Counted from the stretch's first letter, positions 14,593 to 22,618 are shown. The stretch is 27,834 nucleotides of DNA from an uncultured Phascolarctobacterium sp. (GCA_937906915.1 CALCUU010000342.1:1-27834); one strand, 5' to 3'. The notes: generated from the letters alone by a model not told the origin. Numbers and translations are program-made.

Positions 14593-15258
14593 GTGGGTCA
14601 AAAAGTACATCCTCATGGTCTCCGTGTTGGCGTAATCAAAGGTTGGGATTCCAAATGGTACGCTGGCAAAGATTATGAAAAATTCTTGTTAGAAGACATC
14701 AAAATCCGTGAATTCATTAAAGAAAAACTGTTCTTGTCCGGTATTTCTAAAGTAGAAATCGAACGCGCATCCAATAAAGCCCGCATTTCCATCCATACTG
14801 CGAAACCTGGTATGGTAATCGGTCGTCAAGGCAGCAACATTGAACTGCTCAAATCCGACCTGAAAAAAATGACTGACAGCGCAATCGACATCAACATCGT
14901 AGAAGTTAAAACCCCGGATATGGACGCAACTTTGGTTGCAGAGAACATTGCAGCACAATTGGAACGCCGCATCGCTTTCCGTCGTGCTATGAAACAATGC
15001 GTAGGTCGCACCATGCGTATGGGCGCTAAAGGTATCAAAATCACCTGCGGCGGTCGTTTGGGCGGCGCTGAAATCGCTCGTAGCGAAAGCTATCGCGAAG
15101 GCAGCATTCCTCTGCACACTCTGCGTGCTGACATCGACTACGGCACTGCAGAAGCTCATACCACTTATGGCCGTATCGGCATTAAAGTATGGATTTACAA
15201 AGGCGAAGTCCTTCCTGAAAAAGAAGCAGTTAAAGCTGCTCCGGCAAAGGAGGCATAA
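14593..15258 (+). CDS. rpsC: 30S ribosomal protein S3
   Basis: A 221-residue S3, part of the mRNA entry site with helicase function. An N-terminal GQKVHPHGLRVGVIKGWDSKWY, a KH type II domain with GMVIGRQGSNIELL (about 74-87; the GxxG loop is GRQG), and the C-terminal RTMRMGAKGIKITCGGRLGGAEIARSE segment are all present. The Ala/Lys/Glu-rich tail after residue 205 is variable in the family. The start is GTG 14593 behind AAGGAGG (14577-14583). Confidence 0.97.
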   Translation: MGQKVHPHGLRVGVIKGWDSKWYAGKDYEKFLLEDIKIREFIKEKLFLSGISKVEIERASNKARISIHTAKPGMVIGRQGSNIELLKSDLKKMTDSAIDINIVEVKTPDMDATLVAENIAAQLERRIAFRRAMKQCVGRTMRMGAKGIKITCGGRLGGAEIARSESYREGSIPLHTLRADIDYGTAEAHTTYGRIGIKVWIYKGEVLPEKEAVKAAPAKEA

Positions 15259-15264
15259 TCAGAT

Positions 15265-15717
15265 ATGTTATTACCGAAAAGAGTCAAACATCGTAAACAA
15301 CATAGAGGTCGTATGACCGGTCGTGCTATGCGTGGTAATAAAATCTCCCATGGCGAATACGGCCTGGTAGCTTTGGAACCGGCTTGGGTAACCAACCGTC
15401 AAATCGAAGCTGCTCGTATTGCAATGACCCGTTACATCAAACGTGGCGGTCAAGTATGGATTCAAATTTTCCCGGACAAACCGATCACTGCAAAACCTGC
15501 TGAAACTCGTATGGGTTCCGGTAAAGGTTCTCCGGAATACTGGGTAGCAGTAGTAAAACCGGGTCGTGTATTGTTCGAAATGAACGGCGTAGCCGAAGAT
15601 GTAGCAAAAGAAGCTATGCGTCTTGCTAGCCACAAATTGCCCATCAAATGCAAATTTGTGACCCGTGCTCAGCAGGAAGCTGAAGCTGCCGCACAAGAAA
15701 AGGGTGGTGAAGCTTAA
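15265..15717 (+). CDS. rplP: 50S ribosomal protein L16
   Basis: A 150-residue L16, which helps position A-site tRNA and is among the last 50S proteins to assemble. LLPKRVKHRKQHRGRMTG at the start, the SHGEYGLVALEPAWVTNRQIEAARIAMTR segment and RMGSGKGSPEYWVAVVKPG (82-100) are typical. The tail after about residue 135 is an Ala/Glu-rich extension. AAAGGAGG for its ATG lies inside the last codons of rpsC, and its stop overlaps the rpmC start by one base. Confidence 0.97.
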   Translation: MLLPKRVKHRKQHRGRMTGRAMRGNKISHGEYGLVALEPAWVTNRQIEAARIAMTRYIKRGGQVWIQIFPDKPITAKPAETRMGSGKGSPEYWVAVVKPGRVLFEMNGVAEDVAKEAMRLASHKLPIKCKFVTRAQQEAEAAAQEKGGEA

Positions 15718-15911
15718 TGAAAACAACAGAAATTCGTGAAATGTCTGCTGCTGAGTTAGACACCAAATTGGCAGTTTTGAAAGAAGAACTTTTCAATCTG
15801 CGTTTTCAAATGGCAACCGGTCAATGTGAAAACCCGATGAAAATTCGTGAAGTTAAAAAATCCATTGCCCGTATCAAAACTATTCAACGCGAACGCGAAT
15901 TGCAAGCTTAA
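15717..15911 (+). CDS. rpmC: 50S ribosomal protein L29
   Basis: A 64-residue, mostly helical L29 that sits next to L23 at the tunnel exit and shares in docking of nascent-chain factors. The pattern EIREMSAAELDTKLAVLKEELFNLRFQ followed by NPMKIREVKKSIARIKTI is diagnostic. The ATG overlaps the rplP stop (TAATG), so translation is probably coupled. Confidence 0.95.
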   Translation: MKTTEIREMSAAELDTKLAVLKEELFNLRFQMATGQCENPMKIREVKKSIARIKTIQRERELQA

Positions 15912-15943
15912 TAGTTTTTGACTTGAACAAGGAGGAAACAGTC

Positions 15944-16204
15944 GTGACCGAAGAAAGAAACGCACGTGTTACCCGTATTGGTAAAGTTGTCAGCGATAAA
16001 ATGCAAAAAACTGTAGTAGTTGCAGTTGAACGTTTCGTTCCGCATCCGCTGTACAAAAAAGGCGTACAACATACTATTAAATTTAAAGCTCATGACGAAA
16101 ATAACGAAGCACATATTGGCGACGTAGTTCAAATTATGCAAACTCGTCCGCTTTCCAAAGATAAATGCTGGCGCGTTATTGAAATTTTAGAGCGTGCAAA
16201 ATAA
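15944..16204 (+). CDS. rpsQ: 30S ribosomal protein S17
   Basis: An 86-residue OB-fold primary binder of 16S rRNA helix 11. GKVVSDKMQKTVVVAVERFVPHPLYKK and AHIGDVVQIMQTRPLSKDKCWRVIEIL are typical. The frame is open up to a TTG at 15923, but that would place the AAGGAGG (15929-15935) inside the gene. GTG 15944, 8 bases after this site, gives the normal length and N-terminus (MTEERNARVTRIG). It is the last gene of the S10 section. Confidence 0.95.
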   Translation: MTEERNARVTRIGKVVSDKMQKTVVVAVERFVPHPLYKKGVQHTIKFKAHDENNEAHIGDVVQIMQTRPLSKDKCWRVIEILERAK

Positions 16205-16206
16205 TT

Positions 16207-16228
16207 TTGCCACTAGATTGATTGGCAA
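16207..16228 (+). promoter_or_regulatory. Hairpin touching the rplN ribosome binding site
   Basis: TTGCCA (16207-16212) and TGGCAA (16223-16228) form a 6-bp stem with a 10-base loop. The last two stem bases are the first two of the AAGGAGGG binding site for rplN, so folding would partly mask initiation. It marks the border between the S10 and spc sections. The stem is short and may be chance. Confidence 0.35.
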
Positions 16229-16240
16229 GGAGGGAAATCC

Positions 16241-16609
16241 ATGATCCAACAACAAACTATCCTTAACGTTGGTGACAACACCGGCGCTAAGAAAGTTATG
16301 TGCATCCGCGTACTTGGCGGTTCCTACCGTAAATACGCTAACATTGGTGACGTAATCGTGTGTGCTGTTAAAGATGCATCACCCGGTGGCGTTGTAAAAA
16401 AAGGTGACGTAGTTAAAGCAGTTGTTGTTCGTTCCGCTAAAGGTGTTCGTCGTGCTGACGGCTCCTACATCCGTTTCGATGAAAACGCTGCTGTAATCAT
16501 TAAAGACGACAAGAGCCCGCGTGGTACCCGTATTTTTGGACCCGTTGCTCGCGAACTTCGTGAAAAAGATTTCATGAAAATTGTTTCTCTGGCACCGGAA
16601 GTGCTGTAA
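16241..16609 (+). CDS. rplN: 50S ribosomal protein L14
   Basis: A 122-residue L14, on the subunit interface and the docking site of the silencing factor RsfS. IQQQTILNVGDNTGAKKVMCIRVLGGS at the start, the SPGGVVKKGDVVKAVVVRSAKG segment and TRIFGPVARELREKDFMKIVSLAPEVL at the end are canonical. AAGGAGGG at 16227-16234 precedes the ATG and partly belongs to a hairpin. First gene of the spc section. Confidence 0.98.
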   Translation: MIQQQTILNVGDNTGAKKVMCIRVLGGSYRKYANIGDVIVCAVKDASPGGVVKKGDVVKAVVVRSAKGVRRADGSYIRFDENAAVIIKDDKSPRGTRIFGPVARELREKDFMKIVSLAPEVL

Positions 16610-16647
16610 GAAATTCAGATAACGCACTATAAGGAGGTGTTCTTGAC

Positions 16648-16977
16648 ATGGCAAACGCTGTAAAGCTGCATGTTAAAAAAGGCGATACCGTTCTTGTTTT
16701 GTCCGGTAAAGACAAAGGCAAGCAAGGTAAAATCGTTGAAGCTCTGCCTAAGAAAGCCAAAGTGGTTGTTGAAGGCGTGAATAAAGTTAAACGTCATACC
16801 AAACCGTCTCAAGCAAATCCTCAAGGTGGTATCATTACTAAAGAAGCTCCGATGTCTTCTTCCAAAGTAATGTTGGTATGCCCGGCTTGCAAAAAAGCAA
16901 CCCGTATCAAAAAATCCGCTGTTGCTGGCGAATTCGTAAGAGTTTGCAAAAAATGCGGCGAAGTAATCGATAAATAA
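16648..16977 (+). CDS. rplX: 50S ribosomal protein L24, zinc-ribbon type
   Basis: A 109-residue L24, an assembly initiator near the tunnel exit. The KOW motif is at about 10-36 (GDTVLVLSGKDKGKQGKI). The C-terminal half keeps two Cys pairs, C78-x2-C81 and C100-x2-C103, as expected for a zinc ribbon, which some bacteria such as E. coli have lost. AAGGAGGT (16631-16638) sets the ATG. Confidence 0.96.
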   Translation: MANAVKLHVKKGDTVLVLSGKDKGKQGKIVEALPKKAKVVVEGVNKVKRHTKPSQANPQGGIITKEAPMSSSKVMLVCPACKKATRIKKSAVAGEFVRVCKKCGEVIDK

Positions 16978-17004
16978 TAATCCGGGAAAGGAGGAAAATA
17001 CTTA

Positions 17005-17550
17005 ATGGCAAAGACCAGATTACAAGAAAAATATTTGTCCGAAGTTGTTAAAGGCTTGATGGACAAATTCCAATATAAAAACGTTATGGAAATTCCTAAA
17101 GTTGAGAAAGTTGTAATCAACATGGGCGTTGGTGAAGCTGTTGCAAACAGCAAAGCATTGGAAACTGCAGTAGCAGACATGACCTTGATTGCAGGTCAAA
17201 AACCCATCATCACCAAAGCTAAAAAATCCATCGCAGCTTTCAAAGTACGTCAAGGCATGCCTTTGGGTGCAAAAGTTACCCTGCGTGGTGACCGCATGTA
17301 CTACTTCCTTGATAAACTCATGAATCTCGCTCTTCCGCGTGTACGTGACTTCCGTGGTGTAAATGCTAACGCATTTGACGGCAGAGGTAACTACGCTCTC
17401 GGTCTCAAAGAACAATTGATTTTCCCGGAAATTGAATACGATAAGATTGATAAAGTACGTGGCATGGATATCATTATTGTTACTACCGCTAAGACTGACG
17501 AAGAAGCTAGAGAATTGCTCAGACTTCTCGGAATGCCGTTCAGCGCATAA
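17005..17550 (+). CDS. rplE: 50S ribosomal protein L5
   Basis: A 181-residue L5, which binds 5S rRNA with L18 and forms an intersubunit bridge near P-site tRNA. Typical parts are KVEKVVINMGVGEAV (32-46), the PIITKAKKSIAAFKVRQGMPLGAKVTLRG stretch (69-97), and the C-terminal RGMDIIIVTTAKTDEEARELLRLLGMPF. AAAGGAGG (16987-16994) is spaced correctly for ATG 17005. No unusual feature. Confidence 0.98.
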   Translation: MAKTRLQEKYLSEVVKGLMDKFQYKNVMEIPKVEKVVINMGVGEAVANSKALETAVADMTLIAGQKPIITKAKKSIAAFKVRQGMPLGAKVTLRGDRMYYFLDKLMNLALPRVRDFRGVNANAFDGRGNYALGLKEQLIFPEIEYDKIDKVRGMDIIIVTTAKTDEEARELLRLLGMPFSA

Positions 17551-17567
17551 GGTGAGGAGGGAATATT

Positions 17568-17753
17568 TTGGCTAAGAAAGCCCTGATTGAAAAATGGAAA
17601 AGCGAACCGAAATTTGAAGTTCGCCGTTATAACCGCTGCAAAGTATGTGGCAGACCTCACGGCTATATGCGTAAATTTGGCCTCTGCCGTATCTGCTTCC
17701 GCGAATATGCTTACGAAGGTGCTATTCCGGGCGTAACCAAAGCAAGCTGGTAA
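17568..17753 (+). CDS. rpsN: 30S ribosomal protein S14, zinc type (S14Z)
   Basis: A 61-residue short S14 with an intact zinc site, C24-x2-C27 and C40-x2-C43, and the usual FxVRRYNRCxxCGRPHGYMRKF and KASW ends. It is a late-binding 30S head protein. Zinc-free longer paralogues replace it under zinc limitation in Bacillus; none is seen here. The start is TTG at 17568 with GAGGAGG at 17554-17560; no ATG or GTG alternative fits the family N-terminus AKKALIEKW. Confidence 0.96.
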   Translation: MAKKALIEKWKSEPKFEVRRYNRCKVCGRPHGYMRKFGLCRICFREYAYEGAIPGVTKASW

Positions 17754-17786
17754 GAACGACAACTAAGGAAGGAGGGTATACTAAGT

Positions 17787-18185
17787 ATGGTAATGACTGA
17801 CCCGATCGCTGATATGCTTACCCGTATCCGTAACGCAAATTCAGTTCATCACGATAAAGTTGAAATCCCCGGCTCCAAAATTAAAGTTGCTATCGCAGAA
17901 ATTTTGAAAGCTGAAGGTTTCATTAAAGATTTCGAAGTAATTGCTGATAACAAACAAAGCGTTATCAAAGTTAGCCTGAAATACGGTGCTAATAAAGAAA
18001 AAGTTATTTCCGGTATTAAACGTATTTCTAAACCCGGTCTGAGAGTTTACTCTCAAAAAGACCAACTGCCCAGAGTCCTCGGTGGCCTTGGCATTGCAGT
18101 AATCTCCACCTCTCAAGGTTTGATGACCGACAAAGCTGCTCGTAAAGCAGGTTTGGGTGGCGAAGTACTGGCTTACGTATGGTAA
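17787..18185 (+). CDS. rpsH: 30S ribosomal protein S8
   Basis: A 132-residue S8, a primary binder of the 16S central domain and, in E. coli, translational repressor of the spc operon. MVMTDPIADMLTRIRNAN and the C-terminal GIAVISTSQGLMTDKAARKAGLGGEVLAYVW with its S-T-S RNA contact are canonical. ATG 17787 is preferred over ATG 17793 because AAGGAGG (17769-17775) is nearer and Bacillus S8 also begins MVMTDPIADM. Confidence 0.97.
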   Translation: MVMTDPIADMLTRIRNANSVHHDKVEIPGSKIKVAIAEILKAEGFIKDFEVIADNKQSVIKVSLKYGANKEKVISGIKRISKPGLRVYSQKDQLPRVLGGLGIAVISTSQGLMTDKAARKAGLGGEVLAYVW

Positions 18186-18214
18186 TACACTAAAAAGATA
18201 GGAGGTGCTCGTAC

Positions 18215-18763
18215 GTGTCTAGAATTGGTAAAATGCCAATCACTGTTCCCGCTGGTGTAACAGTTACTATTGAAGATAACTTCGTGACCGTTAAAGGTCC
18301 TAAAGGCGAACTTTCCCGCCAAATCAATAAAAACATGAAACTGACCCTGGACAACGGTGTTCTCACCGTAGAACGTCCTAATGATGATAAAGAAAACCGC
18401 GCTATGCACGGTTTGTCCCGTACTTTGATCAACAACATGGTTGTTGGCGTACATACCGGTTTCAGCAAAACTCTGGAAATCAATGGTGTAGGTTATCGTT
18501 GCGCATTGCAAGGCAAAAACATCAACTTCACCCTCGGTTTCTCTCACCCTGTAGTTAAAGAGCCGCCTGCTGGTATTACCTTTGAAGTACCTGCTCCGAA
18601 CAAAATTATCGTAAGCGGCGCTAACAAAGAAGTTGTAGGCGCAGTTGCTGCTGAAATTCGTACCTTGCGTCCGCCTGAACCGTATAAAGGTAAAGGTATC
18701 CGTTATGCTGGTGAATTCGTTCGTCGCAAAATGGGTAAAGCTGGCGGCAAAGGCAAGAAATAA
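18215..18763 (+). CDS. rplF: 50S ribosomal protein L6
   Basis: A 182-residue L6, two tandem alpha/beta domains near the factor-binding centre. SRIGKMPITVPAGVTV starts the first domain; the second ends in the conserved RPPEPYKGKGIRYAGEFVRRKMGKAGGKGKK (152-182). The start is GTG 18215 with AGGAGG at 18200-18205. Slightly longer than the common 177-180 residues because of the GK-rich tail. Confidence 0.97.
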   Translation: MSRIGKMPITVPAGVTVTIEDNFVTVKGPKGELSRQINKNMKLTLDNGVLTVERPNDDKENRAMHGLSRTLINNMVVGVHTGFSKTLEINGVGYRCALQGKNINFTLGFSHPVVKEPPAGITFEVPAPNKIIVSGANKEVVGAVAAEIRTLRPPEPYKGKGIRYAGEFVRRKMGKAGGKGKK

Positions 18764-18788
18764 TTTCTAAAAGAAGGGAGTGAAACTC

Positions 18789-19151
18789 TTGTTTAACAGA
18801 GTTGATAAAAACGAGAAACGTCAAAAACGTCATCTCCGTTCTCGTAGATATATTATCGGTACTGCAGAAAGACCGCGTCTCAACGTATATCGTTCCTTGG
18901 CTAACATTTATGCTCAAGTAATTAACGATGTAACCGGTGAAACCATCTGTGCTGCTAGCACCGTTGAAAAAGACCTCAAAGCTATCTATGGTGGCAACAT
19001 TGAAGCTGCTAAAGCTGTAGGTAAAGCAATCGCTGAAAAAGCACTGGCTAAAGGCGTTAAAGAAGTAGTATTCGACCGCGGTGGTTACCTGTATCATGGT
19101 CGTGTAGCTGCTTTGGCTGAAGCTGCTCGCGAAGCTGGTCTTGAATTCTAA
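18789..19151 (+). CDS. rplR: 50S ribosomal protein L18
   Basis: A 120-residue L18, a 5S rRNA-binding protein of the central protuberance. KRHLRSRRYIIGTAERPRLNVYRS (about 13-36) and the C-terminal VVFDRGGYLYHGRVAALAEAAREAGLEF are diagnostic. The frame is open to GTG 18780, but that codon overlaps the GGGAG binding site (18776-18780); TTG 18789, 8 bases downstream of it, gives the usual MFNRVDKN-type start and length. The choice of TTG is inference. Confidence 0.93.
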   Translation: MFNRVDKNEKRQKRHLRSRRYIIGTAERPRLNVYRSLANIYAQVINDVTGETICAASTVEKDLKAIYGGNIEAAKAVGKAIAEKALAKGVKEVVFDRGGYLYHGRVAALAEAAREAGLEF

Positions 19152-19168
19152 GAGAAGGAGGAAATAAA

Positions 19169-19669
19169 GTGGCTAATTTCGAAAATAAAGAAAACGAATT
19201 AAAAGAGAAAGTCGTTTTCATCAACCGCGTTGCTAAGGTTGTTAAAGGCGGTCGCCGTTTCTCCTTCGCTGCACTGGTTGTTGTTGGTGACGAAAATGGT
19301 CATGTAGGCATGGGCCTGGGTAAAGCTGCAGAAGTTCCTGAAGCTATCCGCAAAGGCGTTGAAGACGCTAAGAAAAACTTGGTATCCGTACCTTTGGTTG
19401 GTACCACCATTCCTCATGAAATCATTGGTGTATTTGGCGCAGGCCGCGTGTTCTTGAAACCCGCTTCCCAAGGTACCGGCGTTATCGCTGGTGGCCCGGT
19501 TCGTGCGGTACTCGAACTGGCAGGCGTTCATGATATTCTTACTAAATGTCAAGGTTCTAATAACCCGAACAACGTTGTTCGCGCAACTATCGAAGGTTTG
19601 AAATCCTTGAAATCTGCTGAAGCAGTTGCTGCTCTGCGTGGTAAAACCGTAGAAGAATTGTTGGGCTAA
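19169..19669 (+). CDS. rpsE: 30S ribosomal protein S5
   Basis: A 166-residue S5, lining the mRNA entry channel and involved in accuracy. The dsRBD-like N-terminal domain has LKEKVVFINRVAKVVKGGRRFSFAALVVVGD (spectinomycin-resistance loop wild type in the VVKGGRR region), then GLGKAAEVPEAIRKG and the C-terminal AGGPVRAVLELAGVHDILTKCQGSNNPNNVVRATIEGL. The start is GTG 19169 behind AAGGAGG (19155-19161). Confidence 0.97.
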   Translation: MANFENKENELKEKVVFINRVAKVVKGGRRFSFAALVVVGDENGHVGMGLGKAAEVPEAIRKGVEDAKKNLVSVPLVGTTIPHEIIGVFGAGRVFLKPASQGTGVIAGGPVRAVLELAGVHDILTKCQGSNNPNNVVRATIEGLKSLKSAEAVAALRGKTVEELLG

Positions 19670-19687
19670 TCTAGGAGGAAATTTGTA

Positions 19688-19867
19688 ATGGCACAAATTA
19701 AAATCACTTTGACCCGCAGCTTGATCGGTTATCCGCAAGACCAACGCATGACCGTAAGAGCTTTGGGCTTAACCAAAATCCGTACTTATGTTATTAAAGA
19801 AGATACTCCGACTATTCGCGGCATGATTCACAAAGTAGAACATCTCGTGAAAGTTGAAGAAGCGTAA
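19688..19867 (+). CDS. rpmD: 50S ribosomal protein L30
   Basis: A 59-residue protein beginning MAQIKITLTRSLIGYPQDQR and ending LVKVEEA, the short bacterial L30 (ferredoxin-like fold) that replaces part of the archaeal/eukaryotic L7. The segment TVRALGLTKIRTYVIKEDTP followed by IRGMIHKVEHLV is the family signature. AGGAGG at 19674-19679 overlaps the end of rpsE and sets ATG 19688. The gene is easily missed because of its size; its presence completes rpsE-rpmD-rplO. Confidence 0.96.
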   Translation: MAQIKITLTRSLIGYPQDQRMTVRALGLTKIRTYVIKEDTPTIRGMIHKVEHLVKVEEA

Positions 19868-19887
19868 GACAAGGAGGTATATTGAAG

Positions 19888-20328
19888 ATGAAATTACATG
19901 AATTGTCTCCCGCTCCTGGTTCCAAACGTGAATCCTTCCGCGTAGGCCGTGGTTTGGGCTCCGGTTTGGGCAAAACTTCCGGTAAAGGCCAAAAAGGTCA
20001 AAAATCCCGTTCCGGCGGCGTAAAACGCCCTGGTTTCGAAGGTGGTCAAAGACCTTTGTACCTGCGTTTGCCGAAACGTGGTTTCTATAACAAATTCGCT
20101 AAAGAATATGTTGAAATCAATGTAAGCGTACTGAACCGCTTTGAAGACGGCACTGTTGTTGAACCGGTAATGCTCATCGAAGAAGGCATTGTTAAAAACG
20201 TTCGCGATGGCATCCGCATTCTCGGCGGTGGCGAATTGACCAAAAAACTTACTGTACAAGCTATGGGCTTCAGCAAATCCGCTGAAGAAAAAATCATTGC
20301 AGCTGGCGGTAAAGTTGAGGTGATCTAA
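19888..20328 (+). CDS. rplO: 50S ribosomal protein L15
   Basis: A 146-residue L15, a late-assembly 23S binder. The Gly/Lys-rich N-terminal extension (GRGLGSGLGKTSGKGQKGQKSRSGG, about 21-45) that threads into rRNA is intact; RPLYLRLPKRGFYNKF and the C-terminal AAGGKVEVI are typical. ATG 19888 is preferred over an upstream TTG at 19882, which is only 3 bases from AAGGAGGT (19871-19878). The secY binding site lies in its last codons. Confidence 0.96.
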   Translation: MKLHELSPAPGSKRESFRVGRGLGSGLGKTSGKGQKGQKSRSGGVKRPGFEGGQRPLYLRLPKRGFYNKFAKEYVEINVSVLNRFEDGTVVEPVMLIEEGIVKNVRDGIRILGGGELTKKLTVQAMGFSKSAEEKIIAAGGKVEVI

Positions 20329-20329
20329 A

Positions 20330-21586
20330 GTGTTAGCAGCCCTTGCGAACATATTTAGAATTACGGAACTCAGGCAAAAAGTAGTTTTTACTCTCGCCAT
20401 GTTTATCGTATTCCGGGCTGGAACACATATACCTGTTCCTGGCGTAAACGCTGCTGTTATTGAACAGCTTTTCCAAAGCGGTAATCTCTTTGGATTGCTG
20501 GATATGTTCAGCGGTGGCGCCTTGAGCAAATTCTCAATTTTTGCTATGAGTATTACCCCATATATTAATGCTTCAATTATTTTGCAGCTTTTGAAGGTTG
20601 TAGTACCCACCTTGGAACAATGGTCCAAGGAAGGCGAAGAAGGTTACAAGAAGATGAACAAGCTTACCCGTGTGCTGACGGTGGCTCTGGGATTCTTCCA
20701 AGCTTGCGGCATGGCCTGGGGCCTGAAGATGGCAATCAATAACCCCGGAATTTTCTCAATTCTGTTGATTGCTACCACTCTTACCGCAGGTACCGTATTC
20801 CTGATGTGGATTGGTGAGCAAATCACCGCAAAAGGTGTCGGCAATGGTATCTCCTTGATAATCTTTGCCGGTATCGTATCCAGATTACCTGAAGGGTTAC
20901 AAATAATTTTCCAATATTTACAAGCAGGCACTGTTAACTTGTTGAATGTAATTTTGTTCGCGGTGATTGCCCTGGCGATGATAGTTTTCGTAATTCTCAT
21001 CTCTCAAGGTGTTCGCAAAATTCCAATTCAATATGCTAAACGTGTTGTTGGCAAAAGGTTGTATGGCGGTCATAGCAGCTACATTCCCTTGAAAGTTAAC
21101 CAAGCTGGCGTTATCCCGATCATCTTCGCGTCTTCCGTGTTGATGTTCCCGACAACAATTGCTCAGTTTGTTGACGTACCTTGGGTTAAGACTGTGGGAC
21201 AATGGTTCGCATGGGGCACTCCGCTGCAAACTACTTGTTATGTTCTCTTTATCTTGTTCTTCACTTACTTCTATACTGCAGTAAGCCTGAACATCAATGA
21301 TATGTCTGATAACATCAAGAAAAACGGCGGCTTCATTCCCGGCATGCGTCCCGGTAAACCTACAACTGATTATTTAGACAAAGTAATGTCCAGAATAACC
21401 TTGGCTGGCGCAATCTTCCTTTCCTTGATTGCACTCATGCCCAACGTTATCGGCTGGATGACCAGAATCGAAGGCATCTACTTCGGTGGTACAGCTCTAT
21501 TAATCGTAGTCGGCGTAGCATTGGATACTATGAAGCAAATAGAGTCCCTGGTATTGCAACGTCACTATCACGGCTTTATGAAATAG
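20330..21586 (+). CDS. secY: Protein translocase channel subunit SecY
   Basis: A 418-residue polytopic membrane protein with the ten helices expected for SecY, the protein-conducting channel that works with SecE/SecG and SecA. Landmarks are FRAGTHIPVPGV at the end of TM1, the plug-region segment, MSITPYINASIILQLL in TM2, GNGISLIIFAGIVSRLP (loop/TM5), IPIQYAKRV (cytosolic loop), and GGFIPGMRPGKPTTDYL (the loop that contacts SecA and ribosome). The start is GTG 20330, one base after the rplO stop, with GAGGTGA inside rplO, so translation is probably coupled. It must be fed with the ribosomal genes from the same transcript. Confidence 0.98.
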   Translation: MLAALANIFRITELRQKVVFTLAMFIVFRAGTHIPVPGVNAAVIEQLFQSGNLFGLLDMFSGGALSKFSIFAMSITPYINASIILQLLKVVVPTLEQWSKEGEEGYKKMNKLTRVLTVALGFFQACGMAWGLKMAINNPGIFSILLIATTLTAGTVFLMWIGEQITAKGVGNGISLIIFAGIVSRLPEGLQIIFQYLQAGTVNLLNVILFAVIALAMIVFVILISQGVRKIPIQYAKRVVGKRLYGGHSSYIPLKVNQAGVIPIIFASSVLMFPTTIAQFVDVPWVKTVGQWFAWGTPLQTTCYVLFILFFTYFYTAVSLNINDMSDNIKKNGGFIPGMRPGKPTTDYLDKVMSRITLAGAIFLSLIALMPNVIGWMTRIEGIYFGGTALLIVVGVALDTMKQIESLVLQRHYHGFMK

Positions 21587-21598
21587 GAGGAATTCAGA

Positions 21599-22246
21599 AT
21601 GCATATTCTTTTAATGGGACCTCCGGGTGCTGGTAAAGGCACTCAAGCAGAAAGACTCATTGATGAATTTAAAATCCCTCATATCTCCACTGGAGACATG
21701 TTCCGTGCAGCAGTTAAACAAGGCACTGAACTTGGTAAAGAGGCAAAAAGATACATGGACGCAGGTGGCTTAGTACCTGACGTCGTAACCATCGGCATCG
21801 TTCGTGAAGGCTTAGCTAAACCCGAATGTGCAAATGGATTTATTTTAGATGGTTTTCCGAGAACTGAAGAGCAAGCAGTTGCTCTTGACGGAATTCTGAA
21901 AGACCTGGGCATTGATTTGACCGGTGTTGTAAATATCGTTGTTCCCGACGCTGAACTGGTTGGCAGGGTAACCGGCAGACGCATCTGCAAAGCTTGCGGC
22001 GCTACTTACCATGTAAGCTTCAACCCCAGCAAAGTGGAAGATGTGTGCGATAAATGCGGTGGCAACCTTTATCAACGTGATGACGATAAAGAAGAAACCG
22101 TAAAGAATCGTCTGCATGCATATCATGAGCAGACTGAACCGTTGATTGAGTACTATCAAAAACAAGGCGTATACAAAGAAATCGATGGCATGCAAGCAAT
22201 CGACAAAGTATATGCTGACGTTGTAGCTAGTCTCTGTGGCAAATAA
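21599..22246 (+). CDS. adk: Adenylate kinase, zinc-lid type
   Basis: A 215-residue enzyme that interconverts ATP + AMP and 2 ADP. The P-loop is GPPGAGKGT (7-15), AMP-binding parts are STGDMFR (30-36) and DGFPRT (84-89), and the lid carries C130-x2-C133 and C150-x2-C153, the zinc-binding form common in Gram-positive lineages. AGGAGG at 21587-21592 sets ATG 21599, 12 bases after secY. In many Firmicutes map (methionine aminopeptidase) follows; here infA follows directly. Confidence 0.97.
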   Translation: MHILLMGPPGAGKGTQAERLIDEFKIPHISTGDMFRAAVKQGTELGKEAKRYMDAGGLVPDVVTIGIVREGLAKPECANGFILDGFPRTEEQAVALDGILKDLGIDLTGVVNIVVPDAELVGRVTGRRICKACGATYHVSFNPSKVEDVCDKCGGNLYQRDDDKEETVKNRLHAYHEQTEPLIEYYQKQGVYKEIDGMQAIDKVYADVVASLCGK

Positions 22247-22257
22247 GGAGGTACACT

Positions 22258-22476
22258 GTGTCCAAACAAGACGTAATTGAAGTTGAAGGCACAATTCTTG
22301 AAGCACTTCCCAACGCTATGTTCCAAGTACAATTGGAAAACGGTCACGTTATTCTGGCGCACATATCTGGTAAAATACGTATGAACTTCATCAAAATTTT
22401 GCCTGGCGACAGGGTTACCGTGGAACTCACTCCGTACGATCTCAATCGTGGAAGAATTACTTATCGTTTCAAATAA
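22258..22476 (+). CDS. infA: Translation initiation factor IF-1
   Basis: A 72-residue OB-fold protein that binds the 30S A site with IF-2 and IF-3. EVEGTILEALPNAMFQVQLENGHVILAHISGKIRMNFIKILPGDRV and the C-terminal DLNRGRITYRFK are canonical. The start is GTG 22258; AAGGAGG (22245-22251) overlaps the adk stop codon. Linkage with rpmJ and rpsM behind it is the usual arrangement. Confidence 0.98.
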   Translation: MSKQDVIEVEGTILEALPNAMFQVQLENGHVILAHISGKIRMNFIKILPGDRVTVELTPYDLNRGRITYRFK

Positions 22477-22504
22477 CCAAGACAGGCAAGAGGAGGTTTA
22501 AAAT

Positions 22505-22618
22505 ATGAAAGTAAGACCGTCTGTTAAGCCGATATGTGAAAAATGCAAAGTCATCAAACGTAAAGGCCATGTTATGGTAATCTGCGAAAATCCGAAACAT
22601 AAACAAAAACAAGGTTAA
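22505..22618 (+). CDS. rpmJ: 50S ribosomal protein L36, zinc type
   Basis: A 37-residue protein beginning MKVRPSVKPICEKC. Its zinc site C11-x2-C14, C27 and H32 is intact, the ancestral form that some bacteria replace under zinc limitation. It is a small late 50S protein near the L6/L11 region. AGGAGGT (22491-22497) precedes ATG 22505. The gene is too short for many gene finders but length, motif and place between infA and rpsM are decisive. Confidence 0.97.
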   Translation: MKVRPSVKPICEKCKVIKRKGHVMVICENPKHKQKQG

